Position numbers and translations under genes: made by a program
Shown here: positions 1-6,347 of the stretch, in pieces
Position numbering within the stretch: position 1 is the first letter of the stretch
Layout: every line of letters begins with the position of its first letter
Assembly: GCA_964487555.1 (NCBI GenBank)
Contig: CAZART010000108.1
Location: forward strand, 1-17,777
Length of the DNA stretch: 17,777 nt
Direction of reading: 5' to 3'
Source: CAZART01 sp964487555
GTDB taxonomy: Bacteria > Bacteroidota > Rhodothermia > Rhodothermales > VXPQ01
Notes under the pieces: generated by a model
Database searches by the model: none
Told to the model about the DNA's origin: nothing
What the model saw: only the letters and a program-made list of their open reading frames with translations

Positions 1-178
1 GCGCCCGCGCGAGCTGCTCGTAGGCCACATGCTCCGCTCTCGAAGCCTCGTCCGCCAGGTCGAGCGCCTCCATGTGGAGCTCGAGAATCCGGCCCACGGA
101 ATCCGTCAACTCCCCAAGCTTTCGAGGGAGTACAGCGTTTGCCGCAAGCCCCTCCCCGCAGGTTGGCTGATCTTCCAC
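1..178 (-). CDS. Small helical hypothetical protein, copy A, cut by window edge
   Basis: This is the first 59 or so codons of the gene that is complete at 3436-3831. The rest lies left of the window. The start is GTG at 178, preceded on the minus strand by GGGAGGT with four bases between. The visible protein is identical to copy B: a short polar N-terminus, then charged helical sequence. I do not recognise a characterised family. Whether the C-terminal half exists beyond the window cannot be known from here. Confidence 0.6.
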   Translation of the reverse strand, partial: MEDQPTCGEGLAANAVLPRKLGELTDSVGRILELHMEALDLADEASRAEHVAYEQLARA

Positions 179-597
179 AGTTACCTCCCTGTTCGTTTTG
201 CAACCGACGTCTGGCGGCAGCCGATTCTTACCGCGAAGGCGGCGAGGAGGAGAAGACGCGGATGTATGATGCGGACGATCATCTTCTTCGAGCAAATTCG
301 GGCCTTTCCTGGCGTGAATTTAATGTATCCATTCACGTCGTACCGATCCACGCCCGGCATCCAAGCTCCCGGCGTTCAGGCGCAGCGCACGCAGCCTCAA
401 CGCGGACGGCTTCCCGCTTTATCTTAGACGTTGGCGGCGCTATGCGGCCGATTGCCGTGATGCGCGCGCTACATCCCGCTTAAGTTTTATGTGAGATGTG
501 CAAGAGAAGGCTGGCGATCGTCTACTCTGCCGAGATGGAAGGAATAGCCGGCGCCGCCGTTGATCGGCAAACCGTCTAACGCACAAAGGAGGCCGCT
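179..597. other. Divergent intergenic region, copy A
   Basis: These 419 bases separate the minus-strand hypothetical gene from the plus-strand cupin gene, so promoters for both should lie here. I see no convincing coding sequence; the open frames overlap each other and lack ribosome binding sites. One feature is a 7-bp inverted repeat, CGTGAAT/ATTCACG (313-319 and 331-337), with an AT-rich 11-base loop, which could be an operator or weak hairpin. The same 419 bases recur at 3832-4250. Confidence 0.5.
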
Positions 598-1149
598 ATG
601 AGAACCATGGTCCCACTTGCAGCTTTGCTCTTGCTGCTTAGCTCGTGTTCGTATAGCTCTCATCGCCAGGAGGCCGGCCCTTCTGCCGAAGCCGACCGGG
701 AGGCATACGTTCTGGCTCCGGACGAGGGTGAAGTGTTGATGCTTCATTCGGAACGGGGCCCGATCACCATCAAGGTGAGCCCTCAAACCGGTTCGCCGAG
801 AACCGCTATGGGGACACAAAAACTAGCGCCCCGCGCGCAGATCCCCGTTCATGTGCACCATAGTGCCGATGAGGTCTTGTTCATTCATCGCGGAACAGGA
901 ATCGGTCGCATCGGCCAGTCCAGTGCCGAGCTGGAGGCCGGATCTACGATCTTCATCCCCTCCGGCGTGTGGCATGGGGTTGAGAGTGCGGACGAGGACA
1001 TGGAACTCGTCTGGTACGTTGCTCCTGCGGGTCTCGACCAGTTCTTCCAGGACCTGGACAGCGCCACAAACTCGGGCACGCGCCAACTGACGCCTGAGGA
1101 AGTGGAAGAAATTTTTAGCAAGCACGGCAGCTCGTACAGGGCACCTTGA
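598..1149 (+). CDS. Cupin-domain lipoprotein, copy A
   Basis: This 183-residue protein starts at ATG 598, five bases after a strong AAAGGAGG (585-592). Residues 1-17 form a lipoprotein signal: short basic n-region, Leu-rich core, and lipobox LSSC with Cys17 as the expected lipidation site. One cupin barrel follows. Motif 1 is HVHHSADE (His85, His87, Glu92) and motif 2 is PSGVWH (Pro121, Gly123, His126), which together give the usual 3-His/1-Glu metal site. Single-domain cupins bind small ligands or act as isomerases or dioxygenases; the sequence does not show which. The lipidated form implies an envelope location. The gene stands alone, about 200 bp upstream of the toxin-antitoxin pair. It is identical to the copy at 4251-4802. 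Confidence 0.9.
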   Translation: MRTMVPLAALLLLLSSCSYSSHRQEAGPSAEADREAYVLAPDEGEVLMLHSERGPITIKVSPQTGSPRTAMGTQKLAPRAQIPVHVHHSADEVLFIHRGTGIGRIGQSSAELEAGSTIFIPSGVWHGVESADEDMELVWYVAPAGLDQFFQDLDSATNSGTRQLTPEEVEEIFSKHGSSYRAP

Positions 1150-1301
1150 CGCCGGTGACTGAGGATCAGATTAACCGTACTCGTAGGCAAGAATGTGACG
1201 CAGTGCGATGGTCGTTCGCCTGGGAGCCGCCTGCAGTCTCGGCGCGCGGGTGCTCGGCGCGAACTCCTTCGATGAGGATGGGTCGGGAACTTCTCCAGCT
1301 G

Positions 1302-1332
1302 ATACGTACATAAACGGTGTGATTACACGTAT
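1302..1332. promoter_or_regulatory. Candidate operator upstream of antitoxin, copy A
   Basis: A nested inverted repeat lies just upstream of the antitoxin start: ATACGT (1302-1307) pairs with ACGTAT (1327-1332), and inside it GTGTGATTACAC (1317-1328) has GTGT/ACAC arms. RHH antitoxins usually repress their own operon by binding such palindromes near the promoter, and the position 18 bp before the start codon fits. This is inference from symmetry and location; no binding site is known to me for this family. An identical copy is at 4955-4985. Confidence 0.4.
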
Positions 1333-1349
1333 AGCAAATCCCCAGGCGG

Positions 1350-1634
1350 ATGAAATCGAGAGCGGATGACGGTACGTCAGAGCCCAGAAAACTGACGCTC
1401 CGGATTGATAATGCGCTGATTAACAGAGCGAAGCGGTATGCCCATAAACGAGGCACATCGCTCTCACAGATGATTGCCGACTATTTTCGGGCGATTACGG
1501 CTGGTAAGGCGGACCAGGAGCAGGATTGGAAGCAGAAATTGCCTCCGACCACGCGATCCCTCCTAGGCATGGCCGGAAAAGGCGAGCTCGACGAGGACGA
1601 TTACCACCGCTATCTCGCCGAGAAACATCGTTGA
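1350..1634 (+). CDS. RHH antitoxin (DUF6364-like), copy A
   Basis: This 94-residue protein has a beta strand KLTLRID (about residues 14-20) followed by two helices including NRAKRYAHKRGTSLSQMI. That is the arrangement of a ribbon-helix-helix DNA-binding domain and resembles DUF6364-type antitoxins. The acidic C-terminal tail (about residues 55-94) should be the toxin-binding part. The stop codon ends at 1634, nine bases before the likely ATG of the PIN toxin, so the two are co-transcribed in the usual antitoxin-first order. AGGCGG before the ATG is a modest ribosome binding site. The expected role is to neutralise the toxin and repress the operon. The identical copy is at 5003-5287. Confidence 0.82.
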   Translation: MKSRADDGTSEPRKLTLRIDNALINRAKRYAHKRGTSLSQMIADYFRAITAGKADQEQDWKQKLPPTTRSLLGMAGKGELDEDDYHRYLAEKHR

Positions 1635-1643
1635 TCTAGATTG

Positions 1644-2096
1644 ATGGCGGAGGAATTCCGGTTCGGATCGGTTCTGCGCATTCTCTTCGACGTAAACGTA
1701 CTTCTTGATGTCGTTCTGAACCGCGAACCTCACGTTCGGTCGGCGGCTCAGCTCCTTGCAGCCGTTGAGACGGGCCACCTCACCGGGCTCGTGAGTGCCG
1801 TAACCGCGCCCACGATCCACTATATCCTCCGACGCGAACGAAATCGTAAACAGTCTCTGGTCGCGATCCGGCGCCTGCTGGAGATATGCGAAGTGGCACC
1901 GGTTACGCGGGCCGTTCTAGTCGACGCATTGGCTATCGATTTTGACGACGTTGAAGATGCCGTGCAGCATGAGGCGGCACGACATGCTCGGGCCGATGGA
2001 ATTGTCACGCGGAATGTCGCCGACTTCCAGCCGGCAACGCTCGCGGTCTATACGCCGGATCAACTCTTGCAGATTATTGGCGGCGGAAAGCAGTGA
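1644..2096 (+). CDS. PIN-domain toxin (VapC-like ribonuclease), copy A
   Basis: This 150-residue protein has a PIN domain along most of its length. Acidic residues in the expected places are Asp16 and Asp22 in the first strand and loop (ILFDVNVLLD), Glu104/Asp105 in DDVEDAVQ, and Asp118 in ADGIVTRN. PIN toxins are Mg-dependent RNases that cut tRNA or rRNA to stop growth. I chose ATG 1644; TTG 1641 in the same frame is possible, and neither has a clear Shine-Dalgarno, which fits translational coupling to the antitoxin ending at 1634. The gene ends ten bases before the converging glycosyltransferase frame. The identical copy is at 5297-5749. Confidence 0.85.
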   Translation: MAEEFRFGSVLRILFDVNVLLDVVLNREPHVRSAAQLLAAVETGHLTGLVSAVTAPTIHYILRRERNRKQSLVAIRRLLEICEVAPVTRAVLVDALAIDFDDVEDAVQHEAARHARADGIVTRNVADFQPATLAVYTPDQLLQIIGGGKQ

Positions 2097-2106
2097 CTAC
2101 TTGAGC

Positions 2107-3207
2107 TCAGCCGGCCGCCTCCCTCTGTTCGACGTCTTCGCGTTCAAAGATCACGCGGCCGCGTCTCCTAATGCTTCTCGTGCACGCCGGCATCGTCGCT
2201 CGTGTGACACGCTGATGCAGGCCGTTGACCGCCTGCTCGAGGTGGGGCGGGATGACGACCACGGGCACGCCGTGGTAGAGCGCCTCGTTCAGACTGTTCG
2301 CGCCCCCGTGCGTGACGAAGAGATCCACCTTCGGCAGCAGCTCGAGCTGCGGCACGGCGGGCCTTACGATGAAGTTCTCCGGGACGGGGTCCAGGCTACG
2401 GAGATCGAGATGGTGCCCCGCAGAAAGAATAAACTGCGCCGAATGGCCCGCGAAGGCCTCGAACGCCGTCCGGTAGAAGGACGCGTCTCCGCCCAGAAGC
2501 GTGCCGAGTGAGAGATATACGCGCGGCCGTCCTTCGTCCAGCAGATCCCACGGAAAATCGATCGGCTCGCGAAAATCCGCACGCATCGACGGCCCCACGA
2601 AATGGAAGCTGTCGTCGAGAACCGGCGTCGCCGGCTGCATGGCCCGTGACGTGTAGACGATGTTCACGTCACCCAGGCAGGGAAACACGGCCCGGCGGGG
2701 GAAGCCGCCGATTTTCATCAAGCTCCTCCGGCGGCGAAGCAGAGCGGGCACCGTGCGGAATGAGCGCCGCAGCATGTGCACCCCGTCGCGCCAGGTGACC
2801 ATTCCGGCCATGCCTCGAAGCACGAAGGTACTGATCGATCCCACGGACGGCACCCGCCGCAGCCGCGCGCCCTGCATGCCCCAGAGGGCGATGGAGTCGA
2901 AGATCACCAGATCCGGCTTCTCTCGATCGATCTCATCCAGCACGAAAGGCAGCAGGCGAAGACTCTCTTCGAGGAGGAACAGGGTGACCTTGACCAGATT
3001 GCTGACGAGCTTCGAGAAGTCCGCGTCCGTGAGGTTCGTCTCAGGATAGGCCCGGAATTCGGCTCCCGTCCGTTCGATCTTTGGCCGGAATGCGTCGAGA
3101 TTATAATAGATGACGCGATGTCCGCCGCGGATCAGTTCGGCAACCACCGGCAGCGTCGGATTCACGTGTCCGTGACCGGGCACGTTGAAGAGGAGGATGC
3201 AGGCCAT
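2107..3207 (-). CDS. UGT/MGT-type glycosyltransferase, probably C-terminally truncated
   Basis: This 366-residue protein is a GT-B fold, GT1-like glycosyltransferase that would move a sugar from a nucleotide donor to a small molecule or lipid. The N-terminal acceptor domain starts with VPGHGHVNPTLP (residues 9-20), typical of the macrolide-glycosyltransferase branch. The C-terminal donor site shows VTHGGANSLNEALYHGVP (298-315) and EQ at 324-325. After QAVNG (325-329) the sequence becomes Arg-rich and unlike the family, and the protein ends about 35 residues later. Family members usually run to about 390-430 residues with further helices, so a frameshift near the 3' end is likely. In another minus-strand frame this stretch reads AGVHEKH before a stop, closer to the expected family pattern. 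The start has no clear ribosome binding site. Confidence 0.8.
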   Translation of the reverse strand: MACILLFNVPGHGHVNPTLPVVAELIRGGHRVIYYNLDAFRPKIERTGAEFRAYPETNLTDADFSKLVSNLVKVTLFLLEESLRLLPFVLDEIDREKPDLVIFDSIALWGMQGARLRRVPSVGSISTFVLRGMAGMVTWRDGVHMLRRSFRTVPALLRRRRSLMKIGGFPRRAVFPCLGDVNIVYTSRAMQPATPVLDDSFHFVGPSMRADFREPIDFPWDLLDEGRPRVYLSLGTLLGGDASFYRTAFEAFAGHSAQFILSAGHHLDLRSLDPVPENFIVRPAVPQLELLPKVDLFVTHGGANSLNEALYHGVPVVVIPPHLEQAVNGLHQRVTRATMPACTRSIRRRGRVIFEREDVEQREAAG

Positions 3208-3304
3208 GGATTAAGATAAGCCGGTCCACATCGCGCTTCAGGGGTGCGGTTCCGTTCGATTCGTTTTTGACGCACTCGGATATGCGTGCAATTTTGCAAT
3301 TTAG

Positions 3305-3439
3305 CACGAAGCTACGGCCCGTACATACATTCGACGCTTGATCGAAGCGGTCCTCACCAGGGCCGCATCCGATTTCCCGGCCATCGTCCTTACGGGGCCG
3401 CGCCAGTCTGGAAAGGCGACGCTTGTCCCCGGCTTCTAA
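3305..3439 (+). pseudogene. N-terminal remnant of AAA_14/DUF4143-type ATPase
   Basis: In the frame after the TAG at 3302-3304, the plus strand encodes about 44 codons ending at TAA 3437-3439. The peptide contains YIRRLIEAVLTRAASDFPA followed by IVLTGPRQSGKATLV. This matches the opening of the AAA_14 ATPases that carry a DUF4143 C-terminus, including the Walker A motif GPRQSGK. Those proteins are normally about 400 residues, so only the first tenth remains; the fragment runs into a stop codon overlapping the end of the minus-strand hypothetical gene. There is no ATG, only TTG at 3338 as an in-frame start. I read it as a broken gene left by recombination. Confidence 0.7.
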
Positions 3440-3831
3440 CGCGCTCCGCCCATCTCGCGGAGCATTTTCCAATCCTCCTCGAGTCGCTCGCGGAGCAGCG
3501 CGTCGAGTTCCTGCTCGAGCCGCACGAACTTTTTGAAGGCTTCGGTAGGCTCCGGACCAGATAGCGCGGCCACGTCATGCCTGCCCATCGGCAGATCGCG
3601 GCAGCCGGCCATACGCTCCGAGAGCCGCGTGAGGGCAACGGCAATCCTGCGGTGCGCCCGCGCGAGCTGCTCGTAGGCCACATGCTCCGCTCTCGAAGCC
3701 TCGTCCGCCAGGTCGAGCGCCTCCATGTGGAGCTCGAGAATCCGGCCCACGGAATCCGTCAACTCCCCAAGCTTTCGAGGGAGTACAGCGTTTGCCGCAA
3801 GCCCCTCCCCGCAGGTTGGCTGATCTTCCAC
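3436..3831 (-). CDS. Small helical hypothetical protein, full-length copy
   Basis: This 131-residue protein is taken from GTG 3831 because GGGAGGT lies four bases upstream on the minus strand; a longer frame upstream has no such signal. Residues about 15-85 and 95-131 are strongly helical and charged, with no signal peptide or membrane segment. A short segment, RDLPMGRHD, between the helices looks like its most characteristic motif. I cannot name a family or function. It is soluble and probably forms a coiled-coil or helical bundle. The gene exists in three states here: complete (this one), cut by the window edge (1-178), and a fragment fused to glycosyltransferase sequence (6151-6305). Its 3' end overlaps the stop of the ATPase remnant. 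Confidence 0.65.
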   Translation of the reverse strand: MEDQPTCGEGLAANAVLPRKLGELTDSVGRILELHMEALDLADEASRAEHVAYEQLARAHRRIAVALTRLSERMAGCRDLPMGRHDVAALSGPEPTEAFKKFVRLEQELDALLRERLEEDWKMLREMGGAR

Positions 3832-4250
3832 AGTTACCTCCCTGTTCGTTTTGCAACCGACGTCTGGCGGCAGCCGATTCTTACCGCGAAGGCGGCGAGG
3901 AGGAGAAGACGCGGATGTATGATGCGGACGATCATCTTCTTCGAGCAAATTCGGGCCTTTCCTGGCGTGAATTTAATGTATCCATTCACGTCGTACCGAT
4001 CCACGCCCGGCATCCAAGCTCCCGGCGTTCAGGCGCAGCGCACGCAGCCTCAACGCGGACGGCTTCCCGCTTTATCTTAGACGTTGGCGGCGCTATGCGG
4101 CCGATTGCCGTGATGCGCGCGCTACATCCCGCTTAAGTTTTATGTGAGATGTGCAAGAGAAGGCTGGCGATCGTCTACTCTGCCGAGATGGAAGGAATAG
4201 CCGGCGCCGCCGTTGATCGGCAAACCGTCTAACGCACAAAGGAGGCCGCT
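3832..4250. other. Divergent intergenic region, copy B
   Basis: Identical to 179-597. It separates the full-length hypothetical gene from the second cupin gene. The CGTGAAT/ATTCACG inverted repeat is at 3966-3972 and 3984-3990. I see no gene in it. Confidence 0.5.
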
Positions 4251-4802
4251 ATGAGAACCATGGTCCCACTTGCAGCTTTGCTCTTGCTGCTTAGCTCGTG
4301 TTCGTATAGCTCTCATCGCCAGGAGGCCGGCCCTTCTGCCGAAGCCGACCGGGAGGCATACGTTCTGGCTCCGGACGAGGGTGAAGTGTTGATGCTTCAT
4401 TCGGAACGGGGCCCGATCACCATCAAGGTGAGCCCTCAAACCGGTTCGCCGAGAACCGCTATGGGGACACAAAAACTAGCGCCCCGCGCGCAGATCCCCG
4501 TTCATGTGCACCATAGTGCCGATGAGGTCTTGTTCATTCATCGCGGAACAGGAATCGGTCGCATCGGCCAGTCCAGTGCCGAGCTGGAGGCCGGATCTAC
4601 GATCTTCATCCCCTCCGGCGTGTGGCATGGGGTTGAGAGTGCGGACGAGGACATGGAACTCGTCTGGTACGTTGCTCCTGCGGGTCTCGACCAGTTCTTC
4701 CAGGACCTGGACAGCGCCACAAACTCGGGCACGCGCCAACTGACGCCTGAGGAAGTGGAAGAAATTTTTAGCAAGCACGGCAGCTCGTACAGGGCACCTT
4801 GA
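4251..4802 (+). CDS. Cupin-domain lipoprotein, copy B
   Basis: The nucleotide sequence is identical to 598-1149, including the upstream AAAGGAGG (4238-4245). The product is the same 183-residue cupin lipoprotein with lipobox Cys17 and metal-site residues His85, His87, Glu92 and His126. Having two identical copies with their own promoters would raise dosage. The perfect identity shows the duplication is recent, maintained by recombination, or an assembly artefact. Confidence 0.9.
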   Translation: MRTMVPLAALLLLLSSCSYSSHRQEAGPSAEADREAYVLAPDEGEVLMLHSERGPITIKVSPQTGSPRTAMGTQKLAPRAQIPVHVHHSADEVLFIHRGTGIGRIGQSSAELEAGSTIFIPSGVWHGVESADEDMELVWYVAPAGLDQFFQDLDSATNSGTRQLTPEEVEEIFSKHGSSYRAP

Positions 4803-4954
4803 CGCCGGTGACTGAGGATCAGATTAACCGTACTCGTAGGCAAGAATGTGACGCAGTGCGATGGTCGTTCGCCTGGGAGCCGCCTGCAGTCTCGGCGCGC
4901 GGGTGCTCGGCGCGAACTCCTTCGATGAGGATGGGTCGGGAACTTCTCCAGCTG

Positions 4955-4985
4955 ATACGTACATAAACGGTGTGATTACACGTAT
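4955..4985. promoter_or_regulatory. Candidate operator upstream of antitoxin, copy B
   Basis: Identical to 1302-1332: nested inverted repeat with ATACGT/ACGTAT outer arms and GTGT/ACAC inner arms, placed 18 bp before the antitoxin start. It is the expected position for autorepression by the RHH antitoxin, but this is inferred from symmetry only. Confidence 0.4.
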
Positions 4986-5002
4986 AGCAAATCCCCAGGC
5001 GG

Positions 5003-5287
5003 ATGAAATCGAGAGCGGATGACGGTACGTCAGAGCCCAGAAAACTGACGCTCCGGATTGATAATGCGCTGATTAACAGAGCGAAGCGGTATGCCCATAA
5101 ACGAGGCACATCGCTCTCACAGATGATTGCCGACTATTTTCGGGCGATTACGGCTGGTAAGGCGGACCAGGAGCAGGATTGGAAGCAGAAATTGCCTCCG
5201 ACCACGCGATCCCTCCTAGGCATGGCCGGAAAAGGCGAGCTCGACGAGGACGATTACCACCGCTATCTCGCCGAGAAACATCGTTGA
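5003..5287 (+). CDS. RHH antitoxin (DUF6364-like), copy B
   Basis: Identical to 1350-1634. The 94-residue product has an N-terminal ribbon-helix-helix domain and an acidic C-terminal tail. It precedes the PIN toxin by nine bases. With two identical modules, either antitoxin can neutralise either toxin, and loss of one module would have no effect on addiction. Confidence 0.82.
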   Translation: MKSRADDGTSEPRKLTLRIDNALINRAKRYAHKRGTSLSQMIADYFRAITAGKADQEQDWKQKLPPTTRSLLGMAGKGELDEDDYHRYLAEKHR

Positions 5288-5296
5288 TCTAGATTG

Positions 5297-5749
5297 ATGG
5301 CGGAGGAATTCCGGTTCGGATCGGTTCTGCGCATTCTCTTCGACGTAAACGTACTTCTTGATGTCGTTCTGAACCGCGAACCTCACGTTCGGTCGGCGGC
5401 TCAGCTCCTTGCAGCCGTTGAGACGGGCCACCTCACCGGGCTCGTGAGTGCCGTAACCGCGCCCACGATCCACTATATCCTCCGACGCGAACGAAATCGT
5501 AAACAGTCTCTGGTCGCGATCCGGCGCCTGCTGGAGATATGCGAAGTGGCACCGGTTACGCGGGCCGTTCTAGTCGACGCATTGGCTATCGATTTTGACG
5601 ACGTTGAAGATGCCGTGCAGCATGAGGCGGCACGACATGCTCGGGCCGATGGAATTGTCACGCGGAATGTCGCCGACTTCCAGCCGGCAACGCTCGCGGT
5701 CTATACGCCGGATCAACTCTTGCAGATTATTGGCGGCGGAAAGCAGTGA
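5297..5749 (+). CDS. PIN-domain toxin (VapC-like ribonuclease), copy B
   Basis: Identical to 1644-2096, with the same acidic residues (Asp16, Asp22, Glu104/Asp105, Asp118). Start ATG 5297 is chosen for the same reason as in copy A; TTG 5294 is the alternative. It ends ten bases before the converging chimeric frame at 5760. Confidence 0.85.
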   Translation: MAEEFRFGSVLRILFDVNVLLDVVLNREPHVRSAAQLLAAVETGHLTGLVSAVTAPTIHYILRRERNRKQSLVAIRRLLEICEVAPVTRAVLVDALAIDFDDVEDAVQHEAARHARADGIVTRNVADFQPATLAVYTPDQLLQIIGGGKQ

Positions 5750-5759
5750 CTACTTGAGC

Positions 5760-6347
5760 TCAGCCGGCCGCCTCCCTCTGTTCGACGTCTTCGCGTTCAA
5801 AGATCACGCGGCCGCGTCTCCTAATGCTTCTCGTGCACGCCGGCATCGTCGCTCGTGTGACACGCTGATGCAGGCCGTTGACCGCCTGCTCGAGGTGGGG
5901 CGGGATGACGACCACGGGCACGCCGTGGTAGAGCGCCTCGTTCAGACTGTTCGCGCCCCCGTGCGTGACGAAGAGATCCACCTTCGGCAGCAGCTCGAGC
6001 TGCGGCACGGCGGGCCTTACGATGAAGTTCTCCGGGACGGGGTCCAGGCTACGGAGATCGAGATGGTGCCCCGCAGAAAGAATAAACTGCGCCGAATGGC
6101 CCGCGAAGGCTTCGAACGCCGTCCGGTAGAAGGACGCGTCTCCGCCCAGAAGCGCGGCCGCGTCATGCCTGCCCATCGGCAGATCGCGGCAGCCGACCAT
6201 ACGCTCCGAGAGCCGCGTGAGGGCAACGGCAATCCTGCGGTGCGCCCGCGCGAGCTGCTCGTAGGCCACATGCTCCGCTCTCGAAGCCTCGTCCGCTAGG
6301 TCGAGGGACCGCAGGGTTTCCATGAAGCGAAGCTTCGGGTGCGGCAT
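5760..6347 (-). pseudogene. Chimeric ORF: hypothetical-gene fragment fused to glycosyltransferase C-half
   Basis: This open 195-codon frame joins three pieces without a stop. Residues 1-14 are unique. Residues about 15-65 match the middle of the small helical hypothetical protein, with Val51 and Ala63 in place of Ala and Val. Residues about 66-195 are the last 130 residues of the glycosyltransferase (from LLGGDASF on). The acceptor domain of the transferase is absent, so it cannot be a normal GT-B enzyme, although the donor motif THGGANS is kept. Its ATG overlaps the stop codon of the upstream kinase gene as TGATG, so it may still be translated by coupling. I treat it as a recombination product. 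Confidence 0.75.
6151..6305. repeat. Third, diverged fragment of the repeat unit (copy C)
   Basis: Bases 6151-6305 match 3563-3717 with three substitutions that I could count (6160, 6196, 6297), and 6242-6305 match 1-64. It holds only the middle of the small hypothetical gene. To its left it joins glycosyltransferase sequence at AGCG, and to its right identity stops at 6306, just before the end of the kinase gene. Its divergence is far above that between copies A and B, so it is an older or independently evolved unit. Confidence 0.9.

Larger units (their letters stand above)
1..2501. repeat. Direct repeat copy A (2.5 kb, period 3653 bp)
   Basis: Bases 1-2501 recur at 3654-6154. Reading both through, I find one substitution (C at 2458, T at 6111), which changes Leu to Phe in an antisense frame only. 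The repeat starts outside the window or at its edge, so its left end is unknown. It spans the 5' part of a small hypothetical gene, a cupin lipoprotein, a toxin-antitoxin pair and the 3' part of a glycosyltransferase. Identity ends at 2502, inside the glycosyltransferase, where copy A continues with the intact gene and copy B does not. No terminal inverted repeats, transposase or integrase are visible, so homologous or microhomology recombination is more likely than transposition. Confidence 0.97.
3654..6154. repeat. Direct repeat copy B
   Basis: Same 2501 bases as 1-2501, offset by 3653. The only difference I found (6111 T versus 2458 C) is 43 bases from the right junction. Beyond 6154 the sequence switches from glycosyltransferase to the small hypothetical gene. 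AGCG is present at the junction (6151-6154), at the equivalent point of copy A (2498-2501) and at the equivalent point of the small gene (3563-3566). Removal of 1065 bp between those two AGCGs of one unit recreates the junction exactly. Confidence 0.97.

Noticed and set aside
2151..2160. NotI-like GCGGCCGC sites near repeats as cloning scars
   Set aside because: Such sites are expected by chance in GC-rich DNA and do not coincide with all junctions.
3654..6154. Composite transposon or integron cassette as the cause of the duplication
   Set aside because: No terminal inverted repeats, target-site duplication, attC-like site or recombinase is visible; the AGCG microhomology explains the junction better.
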